This document shows, in pieces, positions 24,034 to 34,201 of a DNA stretch of 64,000 nt (the first letter of the stretch is position 1; every line of letters starts with the position of its first letter). The notes below the pieces were generated by a model. The model saw only the letters and a list, made by a program, of their open reading frames with translations. It was not told where the DNA came from and searched no databases. Made by a program: the position numbers and the translations under genes. The stretch is from Betaproteobacteria bacterium (lineage in GTDB: Bacteria > Pseudomonadota > Gammaproteobacteria > Burkholderiales > SG8-39), in the NCBI GenBank assembly GCA_947476535.1, contig CANJRC010000003.1:28034-92033 (forward strand), read 5' to 3'.

Positions 24034-25137
24034 TTGAAAACACCGAAAGCCTTGGCCCTGGCCGGACTACTCGCCTTCATACAGGCCTATGCGCCGCCGC
24101 TCCTCGCCAGACCCGATCGGCCCCCAACACTCGTCCAACGTTACGCGAACCAACCCGCGGTTCGTCAGTTCATCGAGCAGATGGTCACGCAGCACGGCTT
24201 CGTGCGGCGCGAGTTGGAAGTGCTATTTCGCAAGGCCGTCTATCAACCGGAAATCATGCGCGCCATGACGCCTCCCGCCGAGGCGCCCGCCCGCTCCTGG
24301 CAGGGGTACCGCGCGCTGTTCGTGAACCCCCTGCGCATTGAGGCCGGGCTCAGGTTTCGCGAACGCAACGTAGCCATACTGCGGCGCGCGTCGGCGGAAT
24401 TCGGGGTACCGGAAGAAATCATCCTCGCCATCATCGGTGTGGAAACGGTCTACGGCAGGAACATGGGGCGCTATCGCGTGATCGATGCCTTGGCCACACT
24501 GGCATTCGATTTTCCGCGACGCGCCGAATTCTTTCGCTCGGAGCTTGAGAACTTTCTGCTGTTCGCACGTGAATCGAACCTCAACGTCCTATCCCTGCGC
24601 GGCTCATACGCCGGGGCCATCGGCATGCCGCAGTTCATGCCGGGCAGCTATCGGCGCTATGCCGTCGATTACGATAGCGATGGGCGCACCGACCTGGTTG
24701 CAAGTCCTGCCGATGCCATTGGCAGCGTCGCAAACTTCCTCAAGAGTCATGGTTGGTCGCCCGGTCAACCTGTGGCCTTCCAGGCCAGCGTAGAAGGCGA
24801 TGACTGGAAGAGGTTGCTCGAAACCGGTGTCAAGCCGGCCTGGCGTATCGGTGACCTGCCTTCAATGGGAGTCCAGATCGCACCGCAGGCCCGCTCGAGC
24901 GTGCCTGCCGACACCCTGAGCACCCTGGTCGATCTGGAAACGGGCGGGCAGGCACTCGTTTTCTGGGTAGGCCTGCAAAATTTCTACACTCTAACTCGTT
25001 ATAATCGTTCAACTTTCTACGCTATCGCGGTCCTGGAACTGGCCTCGGCCCTGAGGGACGCTTCTCCTGTTGACCCGGCATCCGTACCGCTTCCCTTAGC
25101 CGCCCCAGCGGCGGTTCCGTCGCAGCCATCCCCCTAG
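24034..25137 (+). CDS. mltB: Lytic murein transglycosylase B (probable TTG start)
   Basis: VPEEIILAIIGVETVYGRNMGRYRVIDALATLAFDFPRRAEFF and SYAGAIGMPQFMPGSYRRYAVDYDSDGRTDL. Confidence 0.92.
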   Translation: MKTPKALALAGLLAFIQAYAPPLLARPDRPPTLVQRYANQPAVRQFIEQMVTQHGFVRRELEVLFRKAVYQPEIMRAMTPPAEAPARSWQGYRALFVNPLRIEAGLRFRERNVAILRRASAEFGVPEEIILAIIGVETVYGRNMGRYRVIDALATLAFDFPRRAEFFRSELENFLLFARESNLNVLSLRGSYAGAIGMPQFMPGSYRRYAVDYDSDGRTDLVASPADAIGSVANFLKSHGWSPGQPVAFQASVEGDDWKRLLETGVKPAWRIGDLPSMGVQIAPQARSSVPADTLSTLVDLETGGQALVFWVGLQNFYTLTRYNRSTFYAIAVLELASALRDASPVDPASVPLPLAAPAAVPSQPSP

Positions 25138-25305
25138 CCAGGGCAGGCTGGCGCGACGCCCCCTTAAAGCGACCAATAAGACACGAAAACAGCAGAATAA
25201 GACTCCCTCTCATTGTGTTGCAAGCGCCTCGGTGGGCACCTAGAATCCGTAGGGAATTCTTGACGGTCAACAAACATCCAACCGAGAAGAACGCCGGGGC
25301 TGCTG

Positions 25306-26235
25306 ATGAACGAGCGCAAAAACGAATTCGACGTCGCGCAGACGGTCAAAACCACTGACCCGGAAGCGGTAAAAGCTGAAGTCGACCGCATTTTCCTCGA
25401 GCTCTACCCTGACTCGAAAACCGAGTCCCTGGACACGGCTTTTAACGATGCAACCGCGATGTATTGCGGACAATTTGCGGGTTTTCACGCATGCGATACC
25501 GCCTACCATGACATCCAGCATGTCCTGGACGTGACACTGGCCATGGCGCGACTGATCGATGGCTATGAGCGAACGCGCGTGGGCACGGAACGCATTGACG
25601 ATCGCATGTTCAAGCTGGGCGTCGTCACGGCCCTGTTCCATGACATAGGGTACTTGCGCCAATTGAACGACAAGCCGGTTTCCAGCGGCGCCGCATTTAC
25701 GATGATCCACGTATCGCGCGGTGCGGAGTTCCTGCGCAACTACCTGCCGAAGCTCGGCATGCCTGATCAGGCCGAGATTGCAGCATCCTTGATCCACTTC
25801 ACCGGATATGAACAGCCTGTCAACAGCATCAAGGTGCCGCGCTTGATCTACCGGCTGCTTGGCAACCTGCTCGGATCGGCCGACATCATCGCCCAGATGG
25901 CAGACCGTTGTTATCTCGAGAAATGCCGGGATCGACTGTATCCCGAATTCGTCGAAGCCGGCATTGCGCATCGCCAGGATGCCGAAGGCAAGCGGATTGT
26001 CGTGTACTCCTCAGGCGAGGACCTAGTACGCAAGACCCCTGGGTTCTATCTGGGTGCAACGAAGCGCCTGGAGCAGGACCTCGGCCATGGCTACCACTAT
26101 GCCGAACCGCATTTTCGCGGCCAGAATCTCTACCTTGAAGAACTATCGAAGAACATCCAGTTCGCCAAGGAAATCAGTGACGACCCCGACATGCTTGCCC
26201 TGCGGCGCCAGCCTCCGGATACCATCGGCAACTGA
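25306..26235 (+). CDS. HD-domain phosphohydrolase/phosphodiesterase-like protein
   Basis: AYHDIQHVLDVTLAMARLIDGYE and VTALFHDIGYL (HD-type metal motifs). Confidence 0.75.
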   Translation: MNERKNEFDVAQTVKTTDPEAVKAEVDRIFLELYPDSKTESLDTAFNDATAMYCGQFAGFHACDTAYHDIQHVLDVTLAMARLIDGYERTRVGTERIDDRMFKLGVVTALFHDIGYLRQLNDKPVSSGAAFTMIHVSRGAEFLRNYLPKLGMPDQAEIAASLIHFTGYEQPVNSIKVPRLIYRLLGNLLGSADIIAQMADRCYLEKCRDRLYPEFVEAGIAHRQDAEGKRIVVYSSGEDLVRKTPGFYLGATKRLEQDLGHGYHYAEPHFRGQNLYLEELSKNIQFAKEISDDPDMLALRRQPPDTIGN

Positions 26236-26318
26236 TTGATCCTCCGCGGCGCGGCGTATGTCACGCACAAGCACATCAACGCAGCATCAGGGAATCCGAG
26301 GTCGCGGGCCCAAGCCGC

Positions 26319-27329
26319 CTAAGGCGCACGTTCCGGCAGGAACTTCGCAGGATCAGTCGGCTTGCCGAGGAGGCGAATCTCGAAGTGCAGTTTCACCTGG
26401 TCAGTGTCGCTGTTGCCCATCTCGGCGATCTTTTGCCCCTTCACCACCCGCTGCGATTCCTTGACCAGGATCTCACTGTTATGCGCATACACCGTCGAAT
26501 AGGTCCGCGAATGGCGAACCACGATGAGCTTGCCGTAGCCGCGAATGCCGCTGCCCACATAGAGCACCGTCCCCGAGGCGCTCGCATTCACGGGCTGCCC
26601 GGCCTTGCCGCCAATGTCCAGGCCCTTGTTAGTATTTTCTGAAAACCCGGCGAGCAGGCGCCCGGCCGTAGGCCACCCCCAGTCGATTTTTTCGTCTTCC
26701 TCGGCCCCCTCTTGCGGCGCGGACGGCTTGGATTCGGCTGCGGCGGGCTTGGGCTCTGTCGCGGCAGGCTTTGCGGGTGGTGTCGCCGGCTGCACTGCGG
26801 CTGCCGCCGGCTTCGGATCGCGCGACAGCAACGCGAGGTTCTCCTCCGTGTAGGGCAGCTTCACCGCCCGGGGCTCACTCTTGATCGGGTCCCGGGCGAC
26901 AGCAGCACCTGCATCGCGTCCCTGGGATTCACGCTCGAGCGGCCGAGACTCTACAGTGCCCCTGCCCTCCACGCCACGTGCCTGAGCCACGCCCTGCGGC
27001 GAGGTCAGTCGCAGCACCTGACCTTCACGAATGAGATTGGGATTGGGCAGGTTGTTCCACTCGGCAATCTCGCGATAACTGTGGCCGCTGTCCAGAGCGA
27101 TGCTGTAGAGCGTGTCCCCGCGCCGCACCGTATAAAACTCGGCGCGCGCATCCAGTCCGCGCCCACTCGGTGTCGGCGTCACAGCCGTCACCGCAGCTAC
27201 CGGAGCAGGTGGAGTGGATGGCCGGCCCGTGGGTGACGTACGATCGATCACTGGTGCGCTACCGCGCGACGCGCATCCGGCCAGCACGATCGCCAACGCC
27301 ACGACCCCGGCCAGAGCACGCAAGCGCAT
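26319..27329 (-). CDS. nlpD: Lipoprotein NlpD: LysM + M23/LytM peptidase domain
   Basis: Lipobox VALAIVLAGCASRG, LysM YTVRRGDTLYSIALDSG, C-terminal GKLIVVRHSRTYSTVYAHNSEILVKESQRVVKGQKIAEMGNS; adjacent to pcm and surE. Confidence 0.92.
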   Translation of the reverse strand: MRLRALAGVVALAIVLAGCASRGSAPVIDRTSPTGRPSTPPAPVAAVTAVTPTPSGRGLDARAEFYTVRRGDTLYSIALDSGHSYREIAEWNNLPNPNLIREGQVLRLTSPQGVAQARGVEGRGTVESRPLERESQGRDAGAAVARDPIKSEPRAVKLPYTEENLALLSRDPKPAAAAVQPATPPAKPAATEPKPAAAESKPSAPQEGAEEDEKIDWGWPTAGRLLAGFSENTNKGLDIGGKAGQPVNASASGTVLYVGSGIRGYGKLIVVRHSRTYSTVYAHNSEILVKESQRVVKGQKIAEMGNSDTDQVKLHFEIRLLGKPTDPAKFLPERAP

Positions 27330-28006
27330 TACTGCTTGCCCACCCGCAAAGGCACGAAGCGTACCGGGTCGAGCCACTGCTCCGACCACCCTGTCGCTGT
27401 GCGCTCGAGCAGAAACAGTGCCTGCTCGCTGCCGCCGGGCTTGACCACGATAGGCGCAATCAGGCGTCCACCGACGGCAAGTTGGGACTTCAGTGCGGTC
27501 GGCACTTCCGGCGAGGCCGCCGCGAGGATGATGGCGTCAAAGGGCGCCGCCTCCGGAATGCCGTTGGCACCATCGCCATAGGCAAGCCGAAGGTTGCGCA
27601 GGCGCATCTCCCTCAGGTTGGCGCGTGCGCGCTCGAGCAGGCCGCTAATCCGTTCGATGGAATACACCTCGGTCGCCACCTGCGCGAGGACGGCCGCCTG
27701 GTAGCCGCAACCCGTCCCTATCTCAAGCACCTTGCCGAGCTTTCCTTCGCGTCCCTTGCGCAGGGCCGCAATCATGAGCGCTACGACCACCGGTTGCGAT
27801 ATGGTCTGCTCGAAGCCGATGGGCAGCGCCGTGTCTTCATAGGCGCGACTGGCGAGGGCCTCATCCACGAACAGGTGACGCGGCACCGCCGCCATGGCCG
27901 CCAGCACGGTTTCATCCTCGACGCCCTGGGCTCGCAACCGCTCGATCATGCGGTCGCGCGTGCGCTGCGAGGTAAACCCAATGCCGCGTACGCGGGACGC
28001 TGTCAT
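27329..28006 (-). CDS. pcm: Protein-L-isoaspartate O-methyltransferase
   Basis: [75 protein letters not shown]. Confidence 0.95.
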   Translation of the reverse strand: MTASRVRGIGFTSQRTRDRMIERLRAQGVEDETVLAAMAAVPRHLFVDEALASRAYEDTALPIGFEQTISQPVVVALMIAALRKGREGKLGKVLEIGTGCGYQAAVLAQVATEVYSIERISGLLERARANLREMRLRNLRLAYGDGANGIPEAAPFDAIILAAASPEVPTALKSQLAVGGRLIAPIVVKPGGSEQALFLLERTATGWSEQWLDPVRFVPLRVGKQ

Positions 28007-28016
28007 GGCCACACCC

Positions 28017-28760
28017 TCATTTGGCCAACCATCGCCTGACCAGCGGCATCTGCTGCTGGTGCGTGAGGTCCATCTGCAGCGGCGTAATCGACACGCGATG
28101 GGATGCCACGGCATGAAAGTCAGTCCCCTCGCCGGCATCTGCCGCTTCGCCTGCCGGCCCGACCCAGAACACGGTTTCATTGCGCGGATTGAGTGCGCGC
28201 ACCACCGGTTCGGCCTTGTGGCGCCGGCCCAGTCGCGTGACCTCGGTGCCCGCCAGGTCTGCAAAAGGGACGTCGGGAATGTTCACATTGAGCAGGATGG
28301 GTACGCTCTGCGGGTAGTCACGAAACCGCGTCACGAGATCATAGGCAACGCGCGCGGCCGTATCGAAATGGTTCCCCGATCGGCTCGCCAGCGAAAAGGC
28401 GATGGACGGTATGCCGAGCAGGTAGCCCTCGGTGGCCGCTGCCACGGTTCCGGAATAAATGGTGTCGTCGCCCATGTTGGCGCCGTGATTGATTCCCGAG
28501 ACCACGATGTCGGGCAACTCGTCGAGCAGCCCGGTAACGGCGAGGTGCACGCAATCGGTGGGCGTGCCGTTGACAAAGCGAAAGCCGCTGGCTGCCGTGC
28601 GCACGGCGAGCGGCCTATCCAGCGTCAGCGAATTGGATGCCCCGCTGCGATCGCGCTCCGGCGCCACCACGGTGACCGTGCCGAGCGCCGCGAGCGCTTG
28701 CGCGAGGGCGGCGATCCCTGGGGCAAAGTAGCCGTCGTCGTTGCTGATGAGGATGCGCAT
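28017..28760 (-). CDS. surE: 5'/3'-nucleotidase SurE
   Basis: [47 protein letters not shown]. Confidence 0.96.
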   Translation of the reverse strand: MRILISNDDGYFAPGIAALAQALAALGTVTVVAPERDRSGASNSLTLDRPLAVRTAASGFRFVNGTPTDCVHLAVTGLLDELPDIVVSGINHGANMGDDTIYSGTVAAATEGYLLGIPSIAFSLASRSGNHFDTAARVAYDLVTRFRDYPQSVPILLNVNIPDVPFADLAGTEVTRLGRRHKAEPVVRALNPRNETVFWVGPAGEAADAGEGTDFHAVASHRVSITPLQMDLTHQQQMPLVRRWLAK

Positions 28761-28991
28761 GGGTGGGGGCAGATTATATCAATTGCACCTCCCCCGGCCG
28801 GCACAATCGCGCCGGGGCCCGCCATCGCCTGCAACCCGGCCTACTTCCGGTCCAACAAACCACTTTCCAGTGCCCCGCTGCGCCGGCGCCCGGGCGCAGC
28901 AGGCCCCAAAAACCGGTTGCAGCATGAGGTTTGCCACCGCTGGGTATAGGCGAGCATGAGGGGAAGCCTCCCCTCATATCGTGACGAACGT

Positions 28992-30473
28992 TTAAAGCGA
29001 AGCCTCCAACCGCTCCACGACAGTGCGGATCACCTTCAGCCGTGCAAAGTACTTGTCCTCGGCCTCGACCAGCGTCCAGGGCGCAATTTCGGTGCTGGTG
29101 CGGTCGACCATGTCCGCCACCGCACCTTCGTATAAGTCCCACTTCTTGCGATTGCGCCAGTCCTCTTCGGTGATCTTGAAGCGCTTGAAACTGGTCTTCT
29201 CGCGCTCCTTGAAGCGTCGCAACTGCATCTGATTGCTGATCTGCAGCCAGAACTTGCACACGATGGCGCCGCGCTCGGTCATCTGCTCCTCGAAATCATT
29301 GATCTCGCTGTAGGCGCGCATCCAGTCGGCCTCAGCGCAAAAACCTTCGACCCGCTCAACCAGCACGCGTCCGTACCAAGAGCGATCGAATATAGTGACA
29401 CGCCCCAGGCGCGGCACATATCGCCAAAAGCGCCATAGGTAGGGCTGGGCGCGCTCTTCCTGGGTGGGTGCCGCCACCGGGGTCACCGAGTACTGCCGCG
29501 CATCGAGCGCGCCGGTGATGCGGCGAATCGCGCCACCCTTGCCAGCGGCGTCCGACCCCTCGAAGACCAGGATCAGCGAGCGCTTCTTGAACTTCTTGTC
29601 GCGGATGATCAGGTTGAGGCTGCCCTGCAGTTTCTCCAGCTTTTTCTCGTACTCCGGCTTGGCGACCTTCTGCGTCATGTCAAGGTCGCGCACCAGCTTG
29701 AGATTGTCCATCACCGGCACCAGCGGCGCGGCTTTTACCGGCTCGCGCGGCGCGGAGCGTTCGGCCAGGCGCTTCTTCATCGACTCCAGCAGAACCTTGC
29801 CCACGGTGAGGCTGCGATACCGCGCGTCAGCCCCCTCGACCACGATCCACGGCGCATTGCTGGTGCTCGTTTCGCGCAAGGTATGCTCTGAAATCGCCCG
29901 GAAGCGGTCGTAGATCTTGAATCGCTCCCAATCGAGCTTGGTGACGCGCCAGCGCGTGTCGGAGTCCTTCTCCAACTCCTTGAGGCGCTTCTTTTGCTGC
30001 TCCTTGGACAGGTGGAACCAGAACTTGAGGATCAGCACGCCCTCGTTGAAGAGCATATTCTCGAAACGCACGATGCGATCCACCGCATGCTCGAGGGCGA
30101 CGTCATCGGTCTTGCCCATCACCCGGTCGACGATGGGCGACGTGTACCAGGAGCCGAACACGATGCCCACGTTGCCCTTGGGCGGTAGCGCGCGCCAGAA
30201 GCGCCACATGTCGGGCCGCTCCGCCTCCTCGTCCGATGGAGCGCCGAAGGCCACGGTGCGGATGTGCCGCGGATCCATCCACTCATTCAGCAGGTTCACC
30301 GTCTCGCCCTTACCGGCCCCGTCGACACCGCCAATCAGGATGAGCACCGGAAACTTGCCGTGCTCGGAAAGATCGAACTGGGCGTTGAGCAGCGCCTCGC
30401 GCAGTTTCGGTTCCTCGCGTGCATATTTGGCCTTGTCGACCTTGTGTCCTACTTCAGCGGATTCAAACATCAT
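28992..30473 (-). CDS. pap: Polyphosphate:AMP phosphotransferase (two-domain PPK2 family)
   Basis: Two PPK2-like domains: VLILIGGVDGAGKGETVNLLNEWMDPR and LILVFEGSDAAGKGGAIRRITGALDAR. Confidence 0.9.
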   Translation of the reverse strand: MMFESAEVGHKVDKAKYAREEPKLREALLNAQFDLSEHGKFPVLILIGGVDGAGKGETVNLLNEWMDPRHIRTVAFGAPSDEEAERPDMWRFWRALPPKGNVGIVFGSWYTSPIVDRVMGKTDDVALEHAVDRIVRFENMLFNEGVLILKFWFHLSKEQQKKRLKELEKDSDTRWRVTKLDWERFKIYDRFRAISEHTLRETSTSNAPWIVVEGADARYRSLTVGKVLLESMKKRLAERSAPREPVKAAPLVPVMDNLKLVRDLDMTQKVAKPEYEKKLEKLQGSLNLIIRDKKFKKRSLILVFEGSDAAGKGGAIRRITGALDARQYSVTPVAAPTQEERAQPYLWRFWRYVPRLGRVTIFDRSWYGRVLVERVEGFCAEADWMRAYSEINDFEEQMTERGAIVCKFWLQISNQMQLRRFKEREKTSFKRFKITEEDWRNRKKWDLYEGAVADMVDRTSTEIAPWTLVEAEDKYFARLKVIRTVVERLEASL

Positions 30474-30509
30474 GTCCTCCCATGCTGGTCAATTCAGAAT
30501 TCATCAACA

Positions 30510-32210
30510 TCAATCCGTCGCATTCCCGGCGAGTGCACCATCGGGTGCCGGCAACACTACCGATGCCGCCGTGTGGCTGGAAGGGGCGGCCGGCGCAGGC
30601 GCGGGCAGCTGCCGCTTCCAGAAGCGTTCCTGGCCGTGGAAGTTCCGCCAGGCGTCCGGCAAGATATCCAAGTGCCGCTGGCGCATGGCGGCCAACCAAC
30701 CGCGCAATATGCCCGTGGTTGCGTCATCGGGTTGCGCAGGCTTGCACAACTCGCCGACCATGAGTTCGGCGTTTGCAGCGTCATTGAGTCCGCCCAGCGC
30801 GTCCTGCAGCCTCGACAAGGCGCGAATGTACGACTGCGTTCGACGCCCCGGAAACAACGCATGAAAAAACTCTGCCGCGTAGCGAAGCTTCTTGGCATTG
30901 ATGCGGAATCGATGCAGTTCCTCACTGGTGAATTCCGCCATCCGTACGCCCAGCTTTCGCAGGCGACGGTGTCTTTTTTGCAGAATGAGCGCGGCGAAGA
31001 CCGGTAGCGGCTGCTCCGCGGCGACGATATGTGCCTCAGCCGTCGGCAACAATTGGCCCAGTTGCAACATTCCTCGCGTGTATTGGGGCGAGAACACCGC
31101 CTCGCGCCCCGAGCGGTCATGCAGACGGCGAATACGGTTCGCCTTGCGGGAACAATTGGCCAGACCGGTTACCTCGGGTAACGCCCGCGCAATGACCCCG
31201 ATTGTCCCGGCACAGAACACGTCCCAGTCACGCGCCACGCCAAGGGCCTGTGCCAGTGAACGCATCTGGGCCGCCTGCGCCGACAACCGGTTGCCATCCG
31301 AGGGCTGGCGAAAAATGGCGAAGGCAGATCGCAACCGACGGATAGCCACGCGCATCTGGTGCAGGTACTCATCGTCGCGCCCTGCCAGGAGGCCGGCCTC
31401 ATTTGCCTGCATCTGCGCCATGCACGCCCCAACGATGGTCCTGAAGGCATCAGCGCAGCCCATCGCCTTGTCCAGGGGCACCGCAAGGGCCTTGGCCGGT
31501 TTGCGGGCAGGCCTGAGCAACAAGGCACTGCCGCGCGCTGCTTTGCTCAAATAACCCAGCCGCACCGGCAGGCTCTCAGCCAAAGCCAGACCCAGCTCAT
31601 AGAGCGCTGACAAATCGGCGCCAGCGTCACGGTCACCACGCAATTCGATTTCCGCCTCGCAGATGGGCTCTACCCGCTTCTGCGAACGAACGTACGCGCG
31701 AACCTCACCCAGGTCCAGACACAGCTCCGCTTCCGAGCCATCGGCAAAGCGCAGCGAATGGATGGTCCGCTTGAATTCGGTTTCGAAAGCCGGCGCCAGG
31801 GACGCCACCGCCCTGGCGAGGTTCTTCTTGCCGCCCAGCGCTTTGCTCGCAGGCGTGTTGGCAAGCACACCACCCGCAACCGCGGACGAGGGCACCGGCC
31901 ACTCCCACTCGGGTCGCTCGTAAAGCCCTGCCGAACCTTTGCCTTCACCCTTGAGGGTCTGCACCCAGCCGCGCGGCGTGCTGCGAACTCGCAACGCAAG
32001 ACCGGCGGCGCGCAACTTGCCGTCCGGGGTATCGAAGTAGCGGCTGATCAGGTGCTCGGAGTGCGCCCGCCCAAGCTTGGCGGCTCGCACTGCCGGATGG
32101 CGGGCGATCCGCCCCAGTACCGCCGGCTCGCAGACGAGCTTGAGTTCGGTTTCCAGAATCATCGGGCCATTCTGAACGCCGCGATTCACCAAGTCTTTGA
32201 TCTTGGACAA
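30510..32210 (-). CDS. CYTH-CHAD domain protein (start may be 32162)
   Basis: N-terminal CYTH (ETELKLVCEP...SRYFDTPDGKLRAAGLALRVR), C-terminal CHAD with His/Arg-rich helices (HQMRVAIRRLRSAF, HRFRINAKKLRYAAEFF). Confidence 0.9.
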   Translation of the reverse strand: MSKIKDLVNRGVQNGPMILETELKLVCEPAVLGRIARHPAVRAAKLGRAHSEHLISRYFDTPDGKLRAAGLALRVRSTPRGWVQTLKGEGKGSAGLYERPEWEWPVPSSAVAGGVLANTPASKALGGKKNLARAVASLAPAFETEFKRTIHSLRFADGSEAELCLDLGEVRAYVRSQKRVEPICEAEIELRGDRDAGADLSALYELGLALAESLPVRLGYLSKAARGSALLLRPARKPAKALAVPLDKAMGCADAFRTIVGACMAQMQANEAGLLAGRDDEYLHQMRVAIRRLRSAFAIFRQPSDGNRLSAQAAQMRSLAQALGVARDWDVFCAGTIGVIARALPEVTGLANCSRKANRIRRLHDRSGREAVFSPQYTRGMLQLGQLLPTAEAHIVAAEQPLPVFAALILQKRHRRLRKLGVRMAEFTSEELHRFRINAKKLRYAAEFFHALFPGRRTQSYIRALSRLQDALGGLNDAANAELMVGELCKPAQPDDATTGILRGWLAAMRQRHLDILPDAWRNFHGQERFWKRQLPAPAPAAPSSHTAASVVLPAPDGALAGNATD

Positions 32211-32262
32211 CCATGGCTCCCGCAGTTACAGGAGTGCAGCGCCCCCGCCTCGAACCCACCGA

Positions 32263-33351
32263 CTACTTGAAAGTCGCCCCCCAGTAATCGCGATACTTCT
32301 TGACCACCTCGGGCGTATAGGCAGCTGGGTCGTAAGACGAAACGCTGGAGGCATCCAGCGAACCGGGGATATTGGGCAAGGGACTGGCCGTCTCGCCGCG
32401 GCTGTGCCAGACGCCCTGCCCCTCACGTGAGAGGACGTAATCGGCCAGCACCAGCGCGGCATTGGGCCGCTTGCTCCAGCCAAGCACCGCCATCATCCAC
32501 TCGACGCCAAGGGCTGGGCTCGGCACCACGAAGTCGACCGGCGCGCCCTTGTCCATCATGGCCTTGGTGGCCGATGTGTTCCCGAATGCTGCAACACCCA
32601 CCTCGCCCGAGGCGATCGCCTGCGCGGTCGGCGTCGCCCCGACGTAGAGCCTCGGGTTCTGCGCGCGCAGTTTTTTCAGGTAGTCCGGGCCGTTGTTCTT
32701 CTCCAGCCATTCATACCAGGCAATGAGGAAGGTGGATGCCAGTTCGGTGGTGCCCAGCTTGCCCTTGAACTCGGGCTTGAGCAGATCCAGGTAACTCCTG
32801 GGCGGCACCGGGACGAGGTTTTTGTTGTAGGGAATGACCACCGGCTGGTAGCCGATCGTGATCGCCGTCCCCTGGTGAATGTACTTGGGCTGCCATCCGG
32901 CCAGCGCCGGGCCCGCGGGCTTGAGTAGCCGGCCTTCCTTGGCGCGGTCGATGAACCAGGCGAGTTCCGTGGAAATGAGCACGTCCGCGCCATCCACGCC
33001 GGAAGCGCGTTCCTGCTCCACCTTGGTCAACTGCTCGCCACTCGGGCCACGCAGAAACTCCAGACGAATGTCAGGATATGCCTTTCTGAATCCCGTGGCT
33101 ATGCGTTCAATCTCAGGATTTGTCAGTGCTGAATACAGCGTGACCTGGCCTTCTTTCTTCGCCGCATCGAGCACCGCATTCCAATTCGTGCCCGCCGAGG
33201 GCGGTTTTCCCGGCACCTGGGCATGGGTCGGGTGCCAGAGAGATATCGTAAGCATCGCGCCCGCGGCGACCAGCCGGCTCAGGCGGATGCGGGGCGCTGC
33301 GTTCGTTGCGGCTCGTCGTGCCGCCAATCCGGTCTTCATAGCAATACGCAT
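32263..33351 (-). CDS. Extracellular solute-binding protein (Fe3+/thiamine-type ABC SBP fold)
   Basis: Signal peptide; VTLYSALTNPEIERIATGFRKAYPDIRLEFLRGPSGEQLTKVEQERASGVDGADVLIST. Confidence 0.8.
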   Translation of the reverse strand: MRIAMKTGLAARRAATNAAPRIRLSRLVAAGAMLTISLWHPTHAQVPGKPPSAGTNWNAVLDAAKKEGQVTLYSALTNPEIERIATGFRKAYPDIRLEFLRGPSGEQLTKVEQERASGVDGADVLISTELAWFIDRAKEGRLLKPAGPALAGWQPKYIHQGTAITIGYQPVVIPYNKNLVPVPPRSYLDLLKPEFKGKLGTTELASTFLIAWYEWLEKNNGPDYLKKLRAQNPRLYVGATPTAQAIASGEVGVAAFGNTSATKAMMDKGAPVDFVVPSPALGVEWMMAVLGWSKRPNAALVLADYVLSREGQGVWHSRGETASPLPNIPGSLDASSVSSYDPAAYTPEVVKKYRDYWGATFK

Positions 33352-33400
33352 TCGGGTCTCCTCTGAAATTTGTCGCGAATCTGTGGTCCGAGCCACTGGG

Positions 33401-34201
33401 TCATGTTCGGTAGGAGGTGCCGCGATCGCGTTCCAGCTTGCGGATCAACCCCGGCCATTCCAGCTTGCCACACTCGGCCGGGCCACCCGGCATGAACAGC
33501 TTGCGACCCTGCTCCTTGGTGAGCTCGATGACTTCCTTCGACAGCAACTGCAGTTCGCGATGCGCGGACAGGCCATCGAGCTGGTGCTGGCAGGCCATCT
33601 CCAACTTGTACATCCAGCAGAATGCCTCGCCGACCGACGTGCCCACGGTCAGCGCGCCGTGGTTGCGCAGGATCATGCAGCGCCCGTCCTCGCCCATGTC
33701 GGCGACGATGCGCTCGCGCTCGCCCAGGTTGAGCGCCGCCCCCTCGAAGTCGTGGTAGCGGATGTAGTGGTACATGAGGAGCGCCTTCTGCGACAGCGGC
33801 AGCAACCCTTCCTTGAGCATCGCCACACCGTTGTTGGCCCGCGTGTGGGCGTGCATGACGCAAATGAGCTCCGGCTTAGCCATGTGGATGGCACTGTGGA
33901 TCACGAACCCGGCGAAATTCATCTGCTTGCTGGTGCCGCCGGAAACCACGTTGCCTTCGACATCGACCTTGATCAACGAGGACGCCGTGATTTCGTCGAA
34001 CAGCATGCCGAAGGGATTGAGCAGGAAATGCTCCTCGGGGCCGGGCACCCGGGCCGAGATATGCGTCGCCGCCATGTCCGACATGCCATACAAGTCGGTG
34101 AGCTGGTAGCAGGCGGCCAGCTCGCAGCGCACCTGCCACTCCGCGGCGGACATGCCTGCCGGCGCTTCGCCGGCAGCGATCGATCTTACGGATGCATTCA
34201 T
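33401..34201 (-). CDS. Class II aldolase/adducin family protein
   Basis: AACYQLTDLYGMSDMAATHISARVPG, CVMHAHTRANNGVAML, MILRNHGALTVGTSVGEAF. Confidence 0.88.
   Translation of the reverse strand: MNASVRSIAAGEAPAGMSAAEWQVRCELAACYQLTDLYGMSDMAATHISARVPGPEEHFLLNPFGMLFDEITASSLIKVDVEGNVVSGGTSKQMNFAGFVIHSAIHMAKPELICVMHAHTRANNGVAMLKEGLLPLSQKALLMYHYIRYHDFEGAALNLGERERIVADMGEDGRCMILRNHGALTVGTSVGEAFCWMYKLEMACQHQLDGLSAHRELQLLSKEVIELTKEQGRKLFMPGGPAECGKLEWPGLIRKLERDRGTSYRT

Noticed and set aside
28992-32210. Prophage or defence island near the polyP genes
   Set aside because: All genes there are metabolic or regulatory families; no integrase, restriction or toxin-antitoxin gene was found.
32225-32270. tRNA T-arm-like sequence (GGGTTCGAGGCGGG on the minus strand)
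   Set aside because: No acceptor stem, D-arm or anticodon arm could be assembled around it.
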